16,113 nt of DNA. Origin: an uncultured Erysipelotrichaceae bacterium (GTDB taxonomy: Bacteria; Bacillota_I; Bacilli_A; Erysipelotrichales; Erysipelotrichaceae). Position 1 is the first letter of the stretch. Every line of letters starts with the position of its first letter. The stretch spans positions 1 through 16,113 of the forward strand of contig ONOV01000216.1 in assembly GCA_900319505.1 (NCBI GenBank), in the 5' to 3' direction. The notes under the pieces are model-generated. The model was not told the DNA's origin. It searched no databases and saw nothing but the letters and a program-made list of their open reading frames with translations. This document shows positions 6,518 through 14,705 of the stretch, piece by piece. Both the position numbers and the translations under genes were made by a program.

Positions 6518-7360
6518 ATGAAGTTCACTAAATCTGTATCTGCTGTATTATCCTGCGTCATGGCATTGTCTCTGACCGGCTGCGGCTCATCTTCAGCCGC
6601 ATCCTCTTCAAGCACTGCTGCTGCCGACAAGGCATCCGGCAAGCCGGTAGAAGTCATTATCGGTACTTCTCCTGACTATCCGCCGTATGAATCTCTGGAT
6701 AATGAGGATATGGTCGGCTTTGATATCGACATGGGCAACTGGCTGTTTGATTATCTGAATAAGAATGGCTATAACTACAAGGTTACCTGGAGTCAGATGT
6801 CCTTTGATACGATCATCAGTGCCATTCAGGCAGATCAGGTAGATCTCGGTATTTCCGGCTTCACCTATGATAAGGACAGAAAGGTACTGTTCTCCGACCC
6901 TTACTTCGATTCTGCTGAAGTCGTACTTGTCAACAAGAATTCCGATATCACAACCAAAGATGATCTCAAAGGCAAGAAGATCGGTGCCCAGCTTGGTACA
7001 ACCGGTGAAACATGTGCCAATGATATTGAAGGCGCCCAGGTACAGGCCATTGAGGATATGGGTGTCGCCATGGCATCTCTGAAGGCAAATTCTCTTGATG
7101 CGGTCATCATGGATGAGCCGGTAGCCAAACAGTATGCTGCAACAGGCGATTACAAGATTCTGGATGAAAAGCTGCTGGAAGAAGAAAACTATGTCATTGC
7201 CAAGGAAGGCAACATTGAACTCATGGATGCAGTCAATAAGGCCATCAAGGCATTCAATGATTCTGATGATAAAGAGAAGATGGTAGAGAAGTGGTTTGCC
7301 AACACCGATTCCAGTTCTACAGCTGAAGCTACTGCTGCTGCCACTGGAGACGCACAGTAA
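6518..7360 (+). CDS. Amino acid ABC transporter solute-binding lipoprotein (family 3)
   Basis: This 280-residue extracellular solute-binding protein of the polar amino acid uptake family captures the substrate outside the membrane and delivers it to the permease. The N-terminus is a lipoprotein signal: a charged start, a hydrophobic stretch, and the lipobox LTGC with Cys22 as the lipidated residue. A Ser/Ala-rich linker follows. The mature part starts with IIGTSPDYPPYE and contains GFDIDM, typical of family 3 binding proteins. The tail ends in a low-complexity Ser/Thr/Ala segment. GGGAGG (6503-6508) precedes the ATG. The gene is the first after the T-box, so its expression should rise when the cognate tRNA (read as Arg) is uncharged. 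The substrate is therefore probably arginine or a precursor; the protein sequence alone says only polar or basic amino acid. Confidence 0.92.
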   Translation: MKFTKSVSAVLSCVMALSLTGCGSSSAASSSSTAAADKASGKPVEVIIGTSPDYPPYESLDNEDMVGFDIDMGNWLFDYLNKNGYNYKVTWSQMSFDTIISAIQADQVDLGISGFTYDKDRKVLFSDPYFDSAEVVLVNKNSDITTKDDLKGKKIGAQLGTTGETCANDIEGAQVQAIEDMGVAMASLKANSLDAVIMDEPVAKQYAATGDYKILDEKLLEEENYVIAKEGNIELMDAVNKAIKAFNDSDDKEKMVEKWFANTDSSSTAEATAAATGDAQ

Positions 7361-8031
7361 TGAGTGATATTTTTACCGCTGAAAATCTGCAGTTCATGTT
7401 AAGAGGAGCGAAGAATTCGCTTCTTCTTGCCCTTGGAGCCGTTGTGATCGGAGCCCTGATCGGTATCCTGTTTGCGGCTGCCAAGCTGTCCCATTCCAGA
7501 ATCCTGCATGTCATCGCCAACATCTATGTTGAATTGTTCCGCGGCACCCCGATGCTCTTACAGATTCTGTTCTTCTATCTTGGTGTACCGGTCATCTATC
7601 AGAGAATTACCGGAACCCGCATGCAGGCAGATCCGTATGCGGTCGGTCTGATTGCTCTGTCATGCAACTCAGGCGCCTATCAGACCGAACTGATCCGTTC
7701 CGGTATTCAGGGTGTGGATAAAGGCCAGTGGGAAGCGTGTGAAACGCTTGGTATCGGCTATCACACCATGATGAAGGAAATCATCCTGCCGCAGGCATTC
7801 AAGCGCATCATACCGCCGCTGGTTTCCGAGTTCATCACCCTGATCAAGGACAGTTCTCTGATCTCCAATATCGGTGCCCTGGAACTGCTGTACAGTGCGC
7901 AGGTACTCGGAAAGCGCTATTATGACTATCTGGATCCGCTGATTATGGCGGCCATCATGTATCTTGTCATGACGATCTTTGCGTCATGGCTGTCAAAGCG
8001 TGTTGAAAGGAGGATGTCCGCAAGTGATTGA
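7360..8031 (+). CDS. Amino acid ABC transporter permease (HisM/ArtM type)
   Basis: This 223-residue inner membrane permease of the polar amino acid ABC family has several hydrophobic segments. The segments 20-40, 50-75 and a C-terminal one near 190-210 are the clearest. It has the family stretch [17 protein letters not shown] and the cytoplasmic EAA loop ([20 protein letters not shown], followed by QA), which docks on the ATPase. It is the single permease of the operon and so would act as a homodimer, as in many Gram-positive systems. Its start overlaps the previous stop by one base (TAATG), and its end overlaps the ATPase start by eight bases, so the three transporter parts are translationally linked. 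Confidence 0.92.
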   Translation: MSDIFTAENLQFMLRGAKNSLLLALGAVVIGALIGILFAAAKLSHSRILHVIANIYVELFRGTPMLLQILFFYLGVPVIYQRITGTRMQADPYAVGLIALSCNSGAYQTELIRSGIQGVDKGQWEACETLGIGYHTMMKEIILPQAFKRIIPPLVSEFITLIKDSSLISNIGALELLYSAQVLGKRYYDYLDPLIMAAIMYLVMTIFASWLSKRVERRMSASD

Positions 8032-8755
8032 GGTTAAGAATCTGAATAAGTATTTCGGGCAGCTCCATGCTTTGAAAGACATTAATCTTACTGTTAACAA
8101 TGGTGAAATCGTATGCCTGATCGGCCCTTCCGGTTCCGGTAAATCCACACTGTGCCGCTGTATTCATGGTCTGGAAACACCGGATTCAGGTGAAATATGG
8201 ATTGACGGGGTGAAGATGGATCGTAAGAACAAGGCACAGTTTGCGGCCCAGCGCAAGAAGATGGGCTTTGTCTTCCAGCATTTCAATCTCTTCAACAATA
8301 AAACCGTACTGGAAAACTGTACGCTGGCGCAGATCTCGGTTCTGAAAAAGACACCGGCGGAAGCGGAGAAGACAGCCATGGAATATCTTGCCAAGGTAGG
8401 CCTGGCGGAAAAGAGAGATTCCTTTCCATCCAAGCTTTCCGGCGGCCAGAAGCAGCGTGTTGCCATTGCACGAGCCTTATGCATGAATCCGGAGATGATG
8501 CTGTTTGATGAGCCGACATCTGCTCTTGATCCGGAAATGATCAAGGAAGTTCTGGATGTTATGGTGGATCTTGGCAGACAGGGAATGACCATGGTCGTTG
8601 TTACCCATGAAATGGGATTTGCCCGCAAGGTAGGAGACCGGGTTGTGTTCCTGGCGGATGGACAGATTGTGGAACAGAATACTTCGGAAGAATTCTTCAA
8701 TCACCCGCAGAGTGAAAGAGCGAAAGACTTCTTAAGCAAAGTGTTCTATGATTGA
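8024..8755 (+). CDS. Amino acid ABC transporter ATP-binding protein (GlnQ/ArtP type)
   Basis: This 243-residue ATPase powers the transporter. Motifs appear in order: Walker [10 protein letters not shown] (34-42), the Q-loop in VFQHFNLF, signature LSGGQ (138-142), Walker B LFDEP with Asp162 and Glu163, and the H-loop His195 in VTHEMGFA. The length equals the family norm (about 240). The GTG at 8024 is chosen because AAAGGAGG (8006-8013) lies 10 bases upstream and translation then begins with the family start [11 protein letters not shown]. The earlier in-frame ATG at 7979 would add 15 residues of permease-overlap sequence. The overlap with the permease end is eight bases. Confidence 0.94.
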   Translation: MIEVKNLNKYFGQLHALKDINLTVNNGEIVCLIGPSGSGKSTLCRCIHGLETPDSGEIWIDGVKMDRKNKAQFAAQRKKMGFVFQHFNLFNNKTVLENCTLAQISVLKKTPAEAEKTAMEYLAKVGLAEKRDSFPSKLSGGQKQRVAIARALCMNPEMMLFDEPTSALDPEMIKEVLDVMVDLGRQGMTMVVVTHEMGFARKVGDRVVFLADGQIVEQNTSEEFFNHPQSERAKDFLSKVFYD

Positions 8756-8758
8756 ATT

Positions 8759-9853
8759 ATGAAACTGCCTTACTTCAAAACCGAACAGTGGATGACAGAC
8801 CACGAACAGAAAGCGGTCTATAACCTCACTGATACCTGTGTGGAGCCGCTGAAGCTTTCTGAAATCCTGGCCATGGATGAAGAAGGCATCCTGAAGGATA
8901 TGCCGCTTGACTATGGCACGATTACCGGAGATACCAGACTGAAACGGGAAATTCTGAAGCTCTATGAAACGGGGAAGGAAGACAGTCTGACCATGACGGC
9001 CGGCTGTTCTCAGGCCAATGAACTGGTGATGGAAACTCTTCTTGAAAAAGGGGATCATGTCATTGCCTTCATGCCCGGCTATGAACAGTTCATCCGTCTG
9101 CCGCAGTCTTTCGGCTGTGAAGTGTCTGTTCTTCCTCTTTATGAAGAGAACAGATGGCAGCCGGACATGAAGGATGTACTGAAAGCGTGGAAGCCAAATA
9201 CGAAGATGGTTCTGATCAATGATCCTAACAATCCGACCGGCATCCGCTTTGAAGCATCATTCATGGAAGCTCTGATATGCAGATGCCGTGAAAGTGAAGC
9301 CTGGATTCTGTGTGATGAAGTGTATCGTGACTTTGAATCTCCTTCCATCTCAGACCGTTATGAAAAGGGCATCGCAACGGATTCTTTTTCCAAGATGTTT
9401 TCCCTTGCCGGACTGCGTCTGGGCTGGATCAAGGCTGATCCTGAACTGATTGAGCGCATCAACTGCAGAAGAGATTACTCCCTCATCTCAACCGGTCCTC
9501 TATCAGATGCCATGGGCCTGACAGCGCTTTGCCATAAGGATGAAATACTGGCCCGCAGCCGTCATATTATTCAGACAAACATAGAAGCTGTAAAGCAGTG
9601 GCTGGTAACAGAGAAGCGCGCCCATGTGCAGTTTCCCGAAGAAGGAACGGTATGTTTTCTGAAGTATGATATTCCGGTGGATTCCCGGACTGTCAGTGAA
9701 GAACTGCTGGGTGAATATGGCGTGTTCTTTGTGCCGGGATGGTGCTTTGACTGTGAGAATCATCTGCGGTTTGGCCTGACCCGTGATCCCGAGCGTATGG
9801 CAGAAGGACTGAAACTGTTCTCCCGCTACATGAATGAGAAAACAGCCGCATAA
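8759..9853 (+). CDS. PLP-dependent aminotransferase (capreomycidine-synthase-like?)
   Basis: This 364-residue fold-type I PLP enzyme is the last gene of the Arg T-box operon. Visible residues are NDPNNPTG (Asn158), CDEVY (Asp186, Tyr189), the PLP lysine in SFSKMFSLAGLRLGW (Lys212) and the carboxylate Arg in LRFGLT (Arg337). It differs clearly from the other aminotransferase in this window: it lacks the AMTGWRIG motif and has a shorter N-terminus. The overall pattern recalls the class I/II subgroup that includes capreomycidine synthase, which acts on hydroxyarginine; that placement is from memory and uncertain. It starts three bases after the ATPase stop with no good ribosome binding site, so translation is probably coupled. 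Co-transcription with the transporter suggests that it acts on the imported amino acid. Confidence 0.85.
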   Translation: MKLPYFKTEQWMTDHEQKAVYNLTDTCVEPLKLSEILAMDEEGILKDMPLDYGTITGDTRLKREILKLYETGKEDSLTMTAGCSQANELVMETLLEKGDHVIAFMPGYEQFIRLPQSFGCEVSVLPLYEENRWQPDMKDVLKAWKPNTKMVLINDPNNPTGIRFEASFMEALICRCRESEAWILCDEVYRDFESPSISDRYEKGIATDSFSKMFSLAGLRLGWIKADPELIERINCRRDYSLISTGPLSDAMGLTALCHKDEILARSRHIIQTNIEAVKQWLVTEKRAHVQFPEEGTVCFLKYDIPVDSRTVSEELLGEYGVFFVPGWCFDCENHLRFGLTRDPERMAEGLKLFSRYMNEKTAA

Positions 9854-9860
9854 ACAGAAA

Positions 9861-9890
9861 CAGGATGTAATCAGACGCATCCTGCTTTTC
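9861..9890 (+). terminator. Terminator of the T-box operon
   Basis: CAGGATG (9861-9867) pairs with CATCCTG (9878-9884) around a 10-nt loop, followed by CTTTTC. It lies eight bases after the stop of the aminotransferase. Confidence 0.75.
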
Positions 9891-9901
9891 TTGCTCCATG
9901 A

Positions 9902-9939
9902 TGAAAATCCTGTCCTCTTAAAAGAAGACAGGATTTTCA
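9902..9939 (-). terminator. Terminator of the citrate synthase gene
   Basis: Perfect 13-bp arms TGAAAATCCTGTC (9902-9914) and GACAGGATTTTCA (9927-9939) are extended by further pairing inside. The stem base has an A-run opposite a T-run, as in Gram-positive terminators. On the minus strand it comes right after the stop codon at 9944. Confidence 0.75.
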
Positions 9940-9943
9940 GTTA

Positions 9944-11329
9944 TCAGTTATTGTCTTTTCTTTCTTCCAATGGAACATACGGTACATGCCTGTCGCCGAC
10001 ATAACGGTAGGCCGGACGGATGATACGGTTGGAGAATTCGACCTCTTCCATGCGGTGGGCACACCAGCCGCCGATTCTGGCAATGGCAAAGATCGGGGTG
10101 TACAGCACCTCATCAATCCCGAGCATGCGGTAGATCAGACCGGAGAACAGGTCGACATTGGCACAGGTATTGCGGGCATGTCCTTTTTCTTCTTTGAAGA
10201 CTTCCGGGGCAAGCTTTTCGATCATGCACAGCAGATCATATTCTTTCTGATGGCCGGATATGGAAGCCAGATGCGCACTGTTGTTCTTGAGAATCTGGGC
10301 CCTTGGATCGGACTTGGTATAGACCGCATGGCCGATGCCGTAAATGAGGCCTGATCCATCGCCCAGCTGTTTATGCATGATTTTGCGAAGCCCCTCTTTG
10401 ACAGATGCGTCAGAACCAGGATCGACGCCGCTTGCCAGCAGGGTATCCAGCTGGTTCATGACTCTGAGATTGGCACCGCCGTGCTTGGGACCTTTAAGGG
10501 AACAGATGGAGGCGGCGATGGCGCTGTAGGTATCCGTGCCGGTGGAAGAAAGGACACGGTCGGCAAAGGTGGAGTTATTGCCGCCGCCGTGGTCGGCGTG
10601 GCAGATCAGACAGAGATCCAGCAGTTTGGCTTCTTCATGGGTGAAGTGCTGATCCCGCCGGTAGGTGGACAGGACGTGTTCAGCCGTGGACTGGCCGTGC
10701 ACCGGATAATGGAAGTACATGGATTTATGCTGGTAGACATGACGGTATGTCTGATAGGCATAGACCATCATGGTCGGCAGTTCGGCTATCAGGTTAACCG
10801 ACTGTCTGACAATGTTTTCAAGTGAAGTATCTTCGGCATGTTCGTCATAGGCATACATGGCAAGAACAGAACGGGCCATCTTGTTCATGACGTTAGGGGA
10901 AGGAGCGGACATGATCATGGTTTCCGCAAAGCCGTCCGGCAGTTCACGATGGGTTTCCAGAATGGACTGGAACATTTCCAGCTCATCTTTGGTCGGCAGA
11001 CTGCCAAGCAGCAGCAGCCACACGACTTCTTCAAACATGAATCTGTCTTTCTTTACAGCTTCATTTACAATGTCATTGAGATCAATGCCGCGGTAGATCA
11101 GTCTGCCTTCCCGCGGCAGGATATTGTTATTCTCATCTCTTGTATAGCCGATGACATCGCATATGTTTGTCACACCGGCCAGGATGCCTGTACCATCCGG
11201 ATTGCGCAGTCCTCTTTTGACGCCAAGGGCATCTGCGGCTTCCGTATCAATATGGTTATTGCGGCGGTAATCGTCGCAAAGAATTTTCAGCTGAGCACGT
11301 GAAAGCTGTTTGGTATCAGGATATATCAT
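9944..11329 (-). CDS. gltA: Citrate synthase
   Basis: This 461-residue citrate synthase condenses acetyl-CoA with oxaloacetate to citrate. Catalytic elements are present: HADHGGGNNSTF with the acid/base His247 (His244 just before it), GIGHAVYTKSDPRA with His334, and Asp393 in NVDLFSG. The Gly-rich LKGPKHGGAN stretch binds CoA. The protein is longer than the roughly 370-residue Bacillus CitZ type; the extra length includes an N-terminal extension of about 70 residues before the conserved LIYRGIDL. The start has AAGGAAG upstream on the minus strand. It is transcribed divergently from isocitrate dehydrogenase and aconitase, sharing a 144-base regulatory gap, so the three enzymes together make the oxidative branch to 2-oxoglutarate. 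Confidence 0.95.
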   Translation of the reverse strand: MIYPDTKQLSRAQLKILCDDYRRNNHIDTEAADALGVKRGLRNPDGTGILAGVTNICDVIGYTRDENNNILPREGRLIYRGIDLNDIVNEAVKKDRFMFEEVVWLLLLGSLPTKDELEMFQSILETHRELPDGFAETMIMSAPSPNVMNKMARSVLAMYAYDEHAEDTSLENIVRQSVNLIAELPTMMVYAYQTYRHVYQHKSMYFHYPVHGQSTAEHVLSTYRRDQHFTHEEAKLLDLCLICHADHGGGNNSTFADRVLSSTGTDTYSAIAASICSLKGPKHGGANLRVMNQLDTLLASGVDPGSDASVKEGLRKIMHKQLGDGSGLIYGIGHAVYTKSDPRAQILKNNSAHLASISGHQKEYDLLCMIEKLAPEVFKEEKGHARNTCANVDLFSGLIYRMLGIDEVLYTPIFAIARIGGWCAHRMEEVEFSNRIIRPAYRYVGDRHVPYVPLEERKDNN

Positions 11330-11353
11330 CTCATCACTTCCTTGTTAAAGACC

Positions 11354-11382
11354 ATTTTACGTTAACAGAGAGAATAATGCAA
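11354..11382 (-). promoter_or_regulatory. Probable citrate synthase promoter
   Basis: Read on the minus strand, TTGCAT (11382-11377, 3/6) and TAAAAT (11359-11354, 5/6) are 17 bases apart. The start would be near 11347, giving a leader of only about 18 nt that just holds the ribosome binding site. Confidence 0.45.
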
Positions 11383-11383
11383 A

Positions 11384-11398
11384 GTTTTACAGAAAATC
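11384..11398. promoter_or_regulatory. CodY-like sequence between citrate synthase and isocitrate dehydrogenase
   Basis: The site matches the CodY consensus at 11 of 15 positions and contains TTTACAGAAAAT, identical to the site before the T-box promoter. It borders the -35 of the citrate synthase promoter. CodY control of TCA genes is known in Bacillus (citB). Alone this match would be weak; the recurrence strengthens it. Confidence 0.35.
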
Positions 11399-11442
11399 AT
11401 ATACATTTCTTACACAAAGTAGAGAAAGTGCTTTTTTCATTG

Positions 11443-11448
11443 TAGAAT
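11443..11448 (+). promoter_or_regulatory. Possible -10 element for the isocitrate dehydrogenase operon
   Basis: TAGAAT (4/6 or better, preceded directly by TG) lies 26 bases before the start codon. No good -35 is found at 16-18 bases, so the promoter may need an activator or the call may be wrong. Confidence 0.35.
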
Positions 11449-11473
11449 AGAAAACGGAAGCGAGGTTTCTGAA

Positions 11474-12469
11474 ATGGATATTGTATTAATTCCCGGAGAC
11501 GGGATCGGACCTGAAATCGTGGAAAGTGTCAAAGAAGTATCAGACGCAATGAAGCTGGATATGACATGGCATACTTACCATGCCGGCAGTGAATACTATG
11601 CATCCAACGGAAAGCTGGTGGAGGATGGACTGATGGATGCCATCGCAGAGTATGGTATTGCCCTGAAGGGGCCGACCGCAACCCCGATCGGTACGGGTTT
11701 CCGTTCCATCAATGTCATGCTGAGACAGCAGTTCGGCACCTATGTCAATTTAAGACCGGTTCATTCCATCAGGGGATTGAAGACAAGGTATGATGATGTG
11801 GATATGGTCATCATCAGGGAAAACAGTGAAGATCTGTACAAGGGAATTGAATACATGTATGACAATGATACTGCGCACGGCATCAAGCTCATCACCAGAG
11901 CCGCCTCCGTACGTATCTTTGAATTCGCGTTTGAATACGCCAGAAAGAATCATCGCCGCAAGGTAACATGCGTGCAGAAGGCAAACATCATGAAGATGAC
12001 GGATGGACTGTTTCTGAGCTGCTTCAAGGAAGTGGCCCAGAAGTTCCCGGACATTGAGGCAGACAGCTGTCTGGTGGATGCGTTCTGTATGAAGACGGTG
12101 ACGGATCCTTCTCAGTTTGATGTAATTGTGACGGAGAATCTGTATGGTGATATTGTCAGTGATCTGTGTGCGGGACTGGTTGGCGGTCTCGGCTTTGCGC
12201 CAAGCGCCAACATCGGTGATGATGTACGCATCTATGAAGCGGTACATGGCTCTGCCCCGGACATCGCCGGACAGGACAAAGCCAATCCTTCGGCCATTCT
12301 CATGAGCTTTGCGATGTTATTGAATGATCACGGCATGAAGGAACAGGCTGAGCGGCTGAACAGTGCCATTGACGGGGTCATTGCGGAAGGAAAACATACC
12401 ACATGTGATATCGGCGGAAAGGCCGGTACAAAAGAATTTACGCAGGCAGTGATAGAAAGGCTTGGCTGA
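11474..12469 (+). CDS. icd: Isocitrate dehydrogenase, NAD-dependent type
   Basis: This 331-residue member of the isocitrate/isopropylmalate dehydrogenase family oxidatively decarboxylates isocitrate to 2-oxoglutarate. Substrate choice is visible: RSINVMLR gives Ser78, Asn80 and Arg84, followed by Arg94 in NLRPV, the isocitrate-type set rather than the isopropylmalate one. NSEDLYKGIEY and QKANIMK supply the catalytic Tyr and Lys. In the cofactor loop HGSAPDIAGQDKANP, Asp263-Ile264 occupy the place of the Lys-Tyr pair of the NADP enzyme of E. coli, which indicates NAD. The short length also fits the NAD (IDH3-like) type. A modest GAGGT precedes the ATG. Aconitase follows one base after the stop. 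Confidence 0.92.
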   Translation: MDIVLIPGDGIGPEIVESVKEVSDAMKLDMTWHTYHAGSEYYASNGKLVEDGLMDAIAEYGIALKGPTATPIGTGFRSINVMLRQQFGTYVNLRPVHSIRGLKTRYDDVDMVIIRENSEDLYKGIEYMYDNDTAHGIKLITRAASVRIFEFAFEYARKNHRRKVTCVQKANIMKMTDGLFLSCFKEVAQKFPDIEADSCLVDAFCMKTVTDPSQFDVIVTENLYGDIVSDLCAGLVGGLGFAPSANIGDDVRIYEAVHGSAPDIAGQDKANPSAILMSFAMLLNDHGMKEQAERLNSAIDGVIAEGKHTTCDIGGKAGTKEFTQAVIERLG

Positions 12470-12470
12470 T

Positions 12471-14705
12471 ATGGAAAAGATCAACAGCGGCGTCATCATT
12501 CGAAATGGAAAGCCGGTAAAGGGAGAAAAGACAGAAGAGGGCAGAAAAAAGACCATCGCTTACAGAATCATGTCCGCCCATGATACCGGACATGAAGAAG
12601 GCATGTTTCATATCCGCTTTGATTCACTGACTTCCCATGATATTACCTATGTCGGCATCATCCAGACAGCCCGTGCTTCCGGCATGAAGAAGTTTCCCAT
12701 GCCGTATGTGCTGACTAACTGCCATAACACGTTATGTGCGGTAGGGGGCACGATCAATGAGGATGACCACCAGTTTGCCTTAAGTGCCGCCCATAAGTAC
12801 GGCGGCATCTATGTGCCGCCCTGCCTTGCGGTGATTCACAGCTATAACCGTGAAATGATGAGCGGCTGCGGCAGGATGATTCTGGGCTCTGATTCCCATA
12901 CCAGATATGGTGCTCTTGGTACGATGGGCATCGGAGAAGGCGGCGGCGAACTGGCCAAGCAGCTTGTCGGACAGACCTATGATATTGCCCGGCCTGAGGT
13001 TGTACTTGTTTATCTGACAGGTAAAGTCAGGCCCGGCATCGGCCCCCATGATGTAGCGCTTGCTTTAGTCGGGGCAACATACGCCGATGGCTTTGTGAAA
13101 AACAGAGTCATGGAATTTGCCGGTCCCGGTGCGGCATCGCTTTCCCAGGACTTCCGTAACGGCATTGATGTCATGACAACTGAAACAACCTGTCTTTCTT
13201 CCATCTGGACAACGGATGAGACAACTCATGCCTATTTCAAAGACCATGGCAGAGAGGATGCCTACCGGCAGCTGTCGCTGGAAGAAGGGGCATATTATGA
13301 CCGCTGCATCATGCTGGATCTTTCTGCAATTGACAGTATGATTGCCCTGCCGATGCATCCAAGCTTTGCCCTTTCCATTAAAGAGCTGAAGAAAGATCCG
13401 CTGAAGTATCTCTCTGAAGCGGAAGAAAGAGCTGATCGGCAGCTCAATGGAAAAGTGGAAATGCATCTGAAGGATCATGTGGATGAGAAGGGGCAGATCC
13501 ATATTGATCAGGGTGTCATTGCCGGCTGTTCCGGCGGCATTTATGAAAATATTGTCGCAGCTGCCCATATTCTTGAAGGTGCTTCAACCGGTAACGGAGA
13601 GTTCCGTCTGAGTGTCTATCCGGACTCTCAGCCGGTTTATAAGGCACTTGTAGATAACGGTACGATCAGTACGCTTGTTTCTGCCGGTGCAGTTGTCAGA
13701 GAAGCGTTCTGCGGTCCGTGTTTCGGAGCAGGCGATACCCCGGCCAACCATGAATTCTCCATCCGCCATACCACCCGCAACTTCCCCAACCGGGAAGGTT
13801 CCAAGCCCAATGAAGGACAGATTGCCGGGGTGGCATTGATGGATGCCAGATCCATTGCCGCAACAGCAGCTAATGGCGGTATCCTGACGGGGGCAGATGA
13901 GCTGGCGGAAGATACGCAGCCCATTGTACCGATGCATTTTGATTCTTCCATCTATGCAAAGCGGGTCTATGACGGCTGGGGCAGAGCAGATGAATCCTAT
14001 GCTCTGCGCTTTGGTCCCAACATCAAAGACTGGCCTGAACAGCCATCTCTTTCCGATGCGCTGCTTGTGAAGATCGTCTCTCATATTGATGATCCGGTCA
14101 CAACTACCGATGAACTGATTCCAAGCGGTGAAACCTCTTCCTACCGTTCCAATCCGCTGAGACTGGCTGAGTTCACCCTGTCAAGACGTGATCCTGTCTA
14201 TGTCTCTGAGGCAAAGCACGTGCAGAAGGAAGACAGAGACAGAAAAGAAGGCAGATACAGTGAGGAACTGAAGCAGGTATGTGAGGCATTCAAAGCTGCC
14301 GGCCATGCCTTTGATCCCTCTCTTGTCAACTTCGGTTCTGCCATCTATGCCAATAAGCCGGGTGACGGTTCCGCCCGTGAACAGGCGGCTTCCTGCCAGA
14401 GGGTTTTAGGCGGGGCAGCCAACTTCGCCCATGAATATGCCACCAAGCGCTATCGTTCCAACTGCATCAACTGGGGCATGATTCCCTTTGTGACAGAGGA
14501 AGGAGAGAAGCTTGCCAAAGGCAGTTATGTGCTGATTGTCAATGCAAAGCAGGCACTTGAAGAAGACAGACCGTATGAAGCTTATGTACTGAAAGATGGA
14601 AAGGCAGAAGCACTGCATATTGAAACAGGTGCTCTGACTGAAGAAGAAAGAGAAATTCTTGTACAGGGCTGTCTGATCAACTATTATAAGAGTCTTAAAG
14701 CATGA
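12471..14705 (+). CDS. Aconitase family hydratase (YbhJ type)
   Basis: This 744-residue member of the aconitase superfamily would interconvert citrate and isocitrate using a [4Fe-4S] cluster. The three cluster cysteines are present: Cys353 in AGCSGG, then Cys414 and Cys417 in FCGPCFG. Other marks are GSDSHTRYGALGTMG (141-144 being DSHT), TNCHNTLCAVGG near residue 80, and in the C-terminal swivelling domain GSAREQAA and RSNCINWGMIPF. Both the length and stretches such as SHDITYVGIIQTARASG recall E. coli YbhJ (about 753 residues), an aconitase-like protein of unclear role, rather than AcnA or AcnB (over 860). The ATG at 12471 is preferred over the in-frame TTG at 12462. It sits one base after the isocitrate dehydrogenase stop, a context that argues strongly for real aconitase activity. 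Confidence 0.9.
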   Translation: MEKINSGVIIRNGKPVKGEKTEEGRKKTIAYRIMSAHDTGHEEGMFHIRFDSLTSHDITYVGIIQTARASGMKKFPMPYVLTNCHNTLCAVGGTINEDDHQFALSAAHKYGGIYVPPCLAVIHSYNREMMSGCGRMILGSDSHTRYGALGTMGIGEGGGELAKQLVGQTYDIARPEVVLVYLTGKVRPGIGPHDVALALVGATYADGFVKNRVMEFAGPGAASLSQDFRNGIDVMTTETTCLSSIWTTDETTHAYFKDHGREDAYRQLSLEEGAYYDRCIMLDLSAIDSMIALPMHPSFALSIKELKKDPLKYLSEAEERADRQLNGKVEMHLKDHVDEKGQIHIDQGVIAGCSGGIYENIVAAAHILEGASTGNGEFRLSVYPDSQPVYKALVDNGTISTLVSAGAVVREAFCGPCFGAGDTPANHEFSIRHTTRNFPNREGSKPNEGQIAGVALMDARSIAATAANGGILTGADELAEDTQPIVPMHFDSSIYAKRVYDGWGRADESYALRFGPNIKDWPEQPSLSDALLVKIVSHIDDPVTTTDELIPSGETSSYRSNPLRLAEFTLSRRDPVYVSEAKHVQKEDRDRKEGRYSEELKQVCEAFKAAGHAFDPSLVNFGSAIYANKPGDGSAREQAASCQRVLGGAANFAHEYATKRYRSNCINWGMIPFVTEEGEKLAKGSYVLIVNAKQALEEDRPYEAYVLKDGKAEALHIETGALTEEEREILVQGCLINYYKSLKA

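Noticed and set aside
7979..8023. Earlier ATG for the ABC ATPase
   Set aside because: It would add 15 residues overlapping the permease. The GTG at 8024 has a strong AAAGGAGG upstream and gives the usual family start.
9986..11302. Several plus-strand open frames of 120-154 codons
   Set aside because: All are antisense to citrate synthase, and no binding sites or domains are visible.
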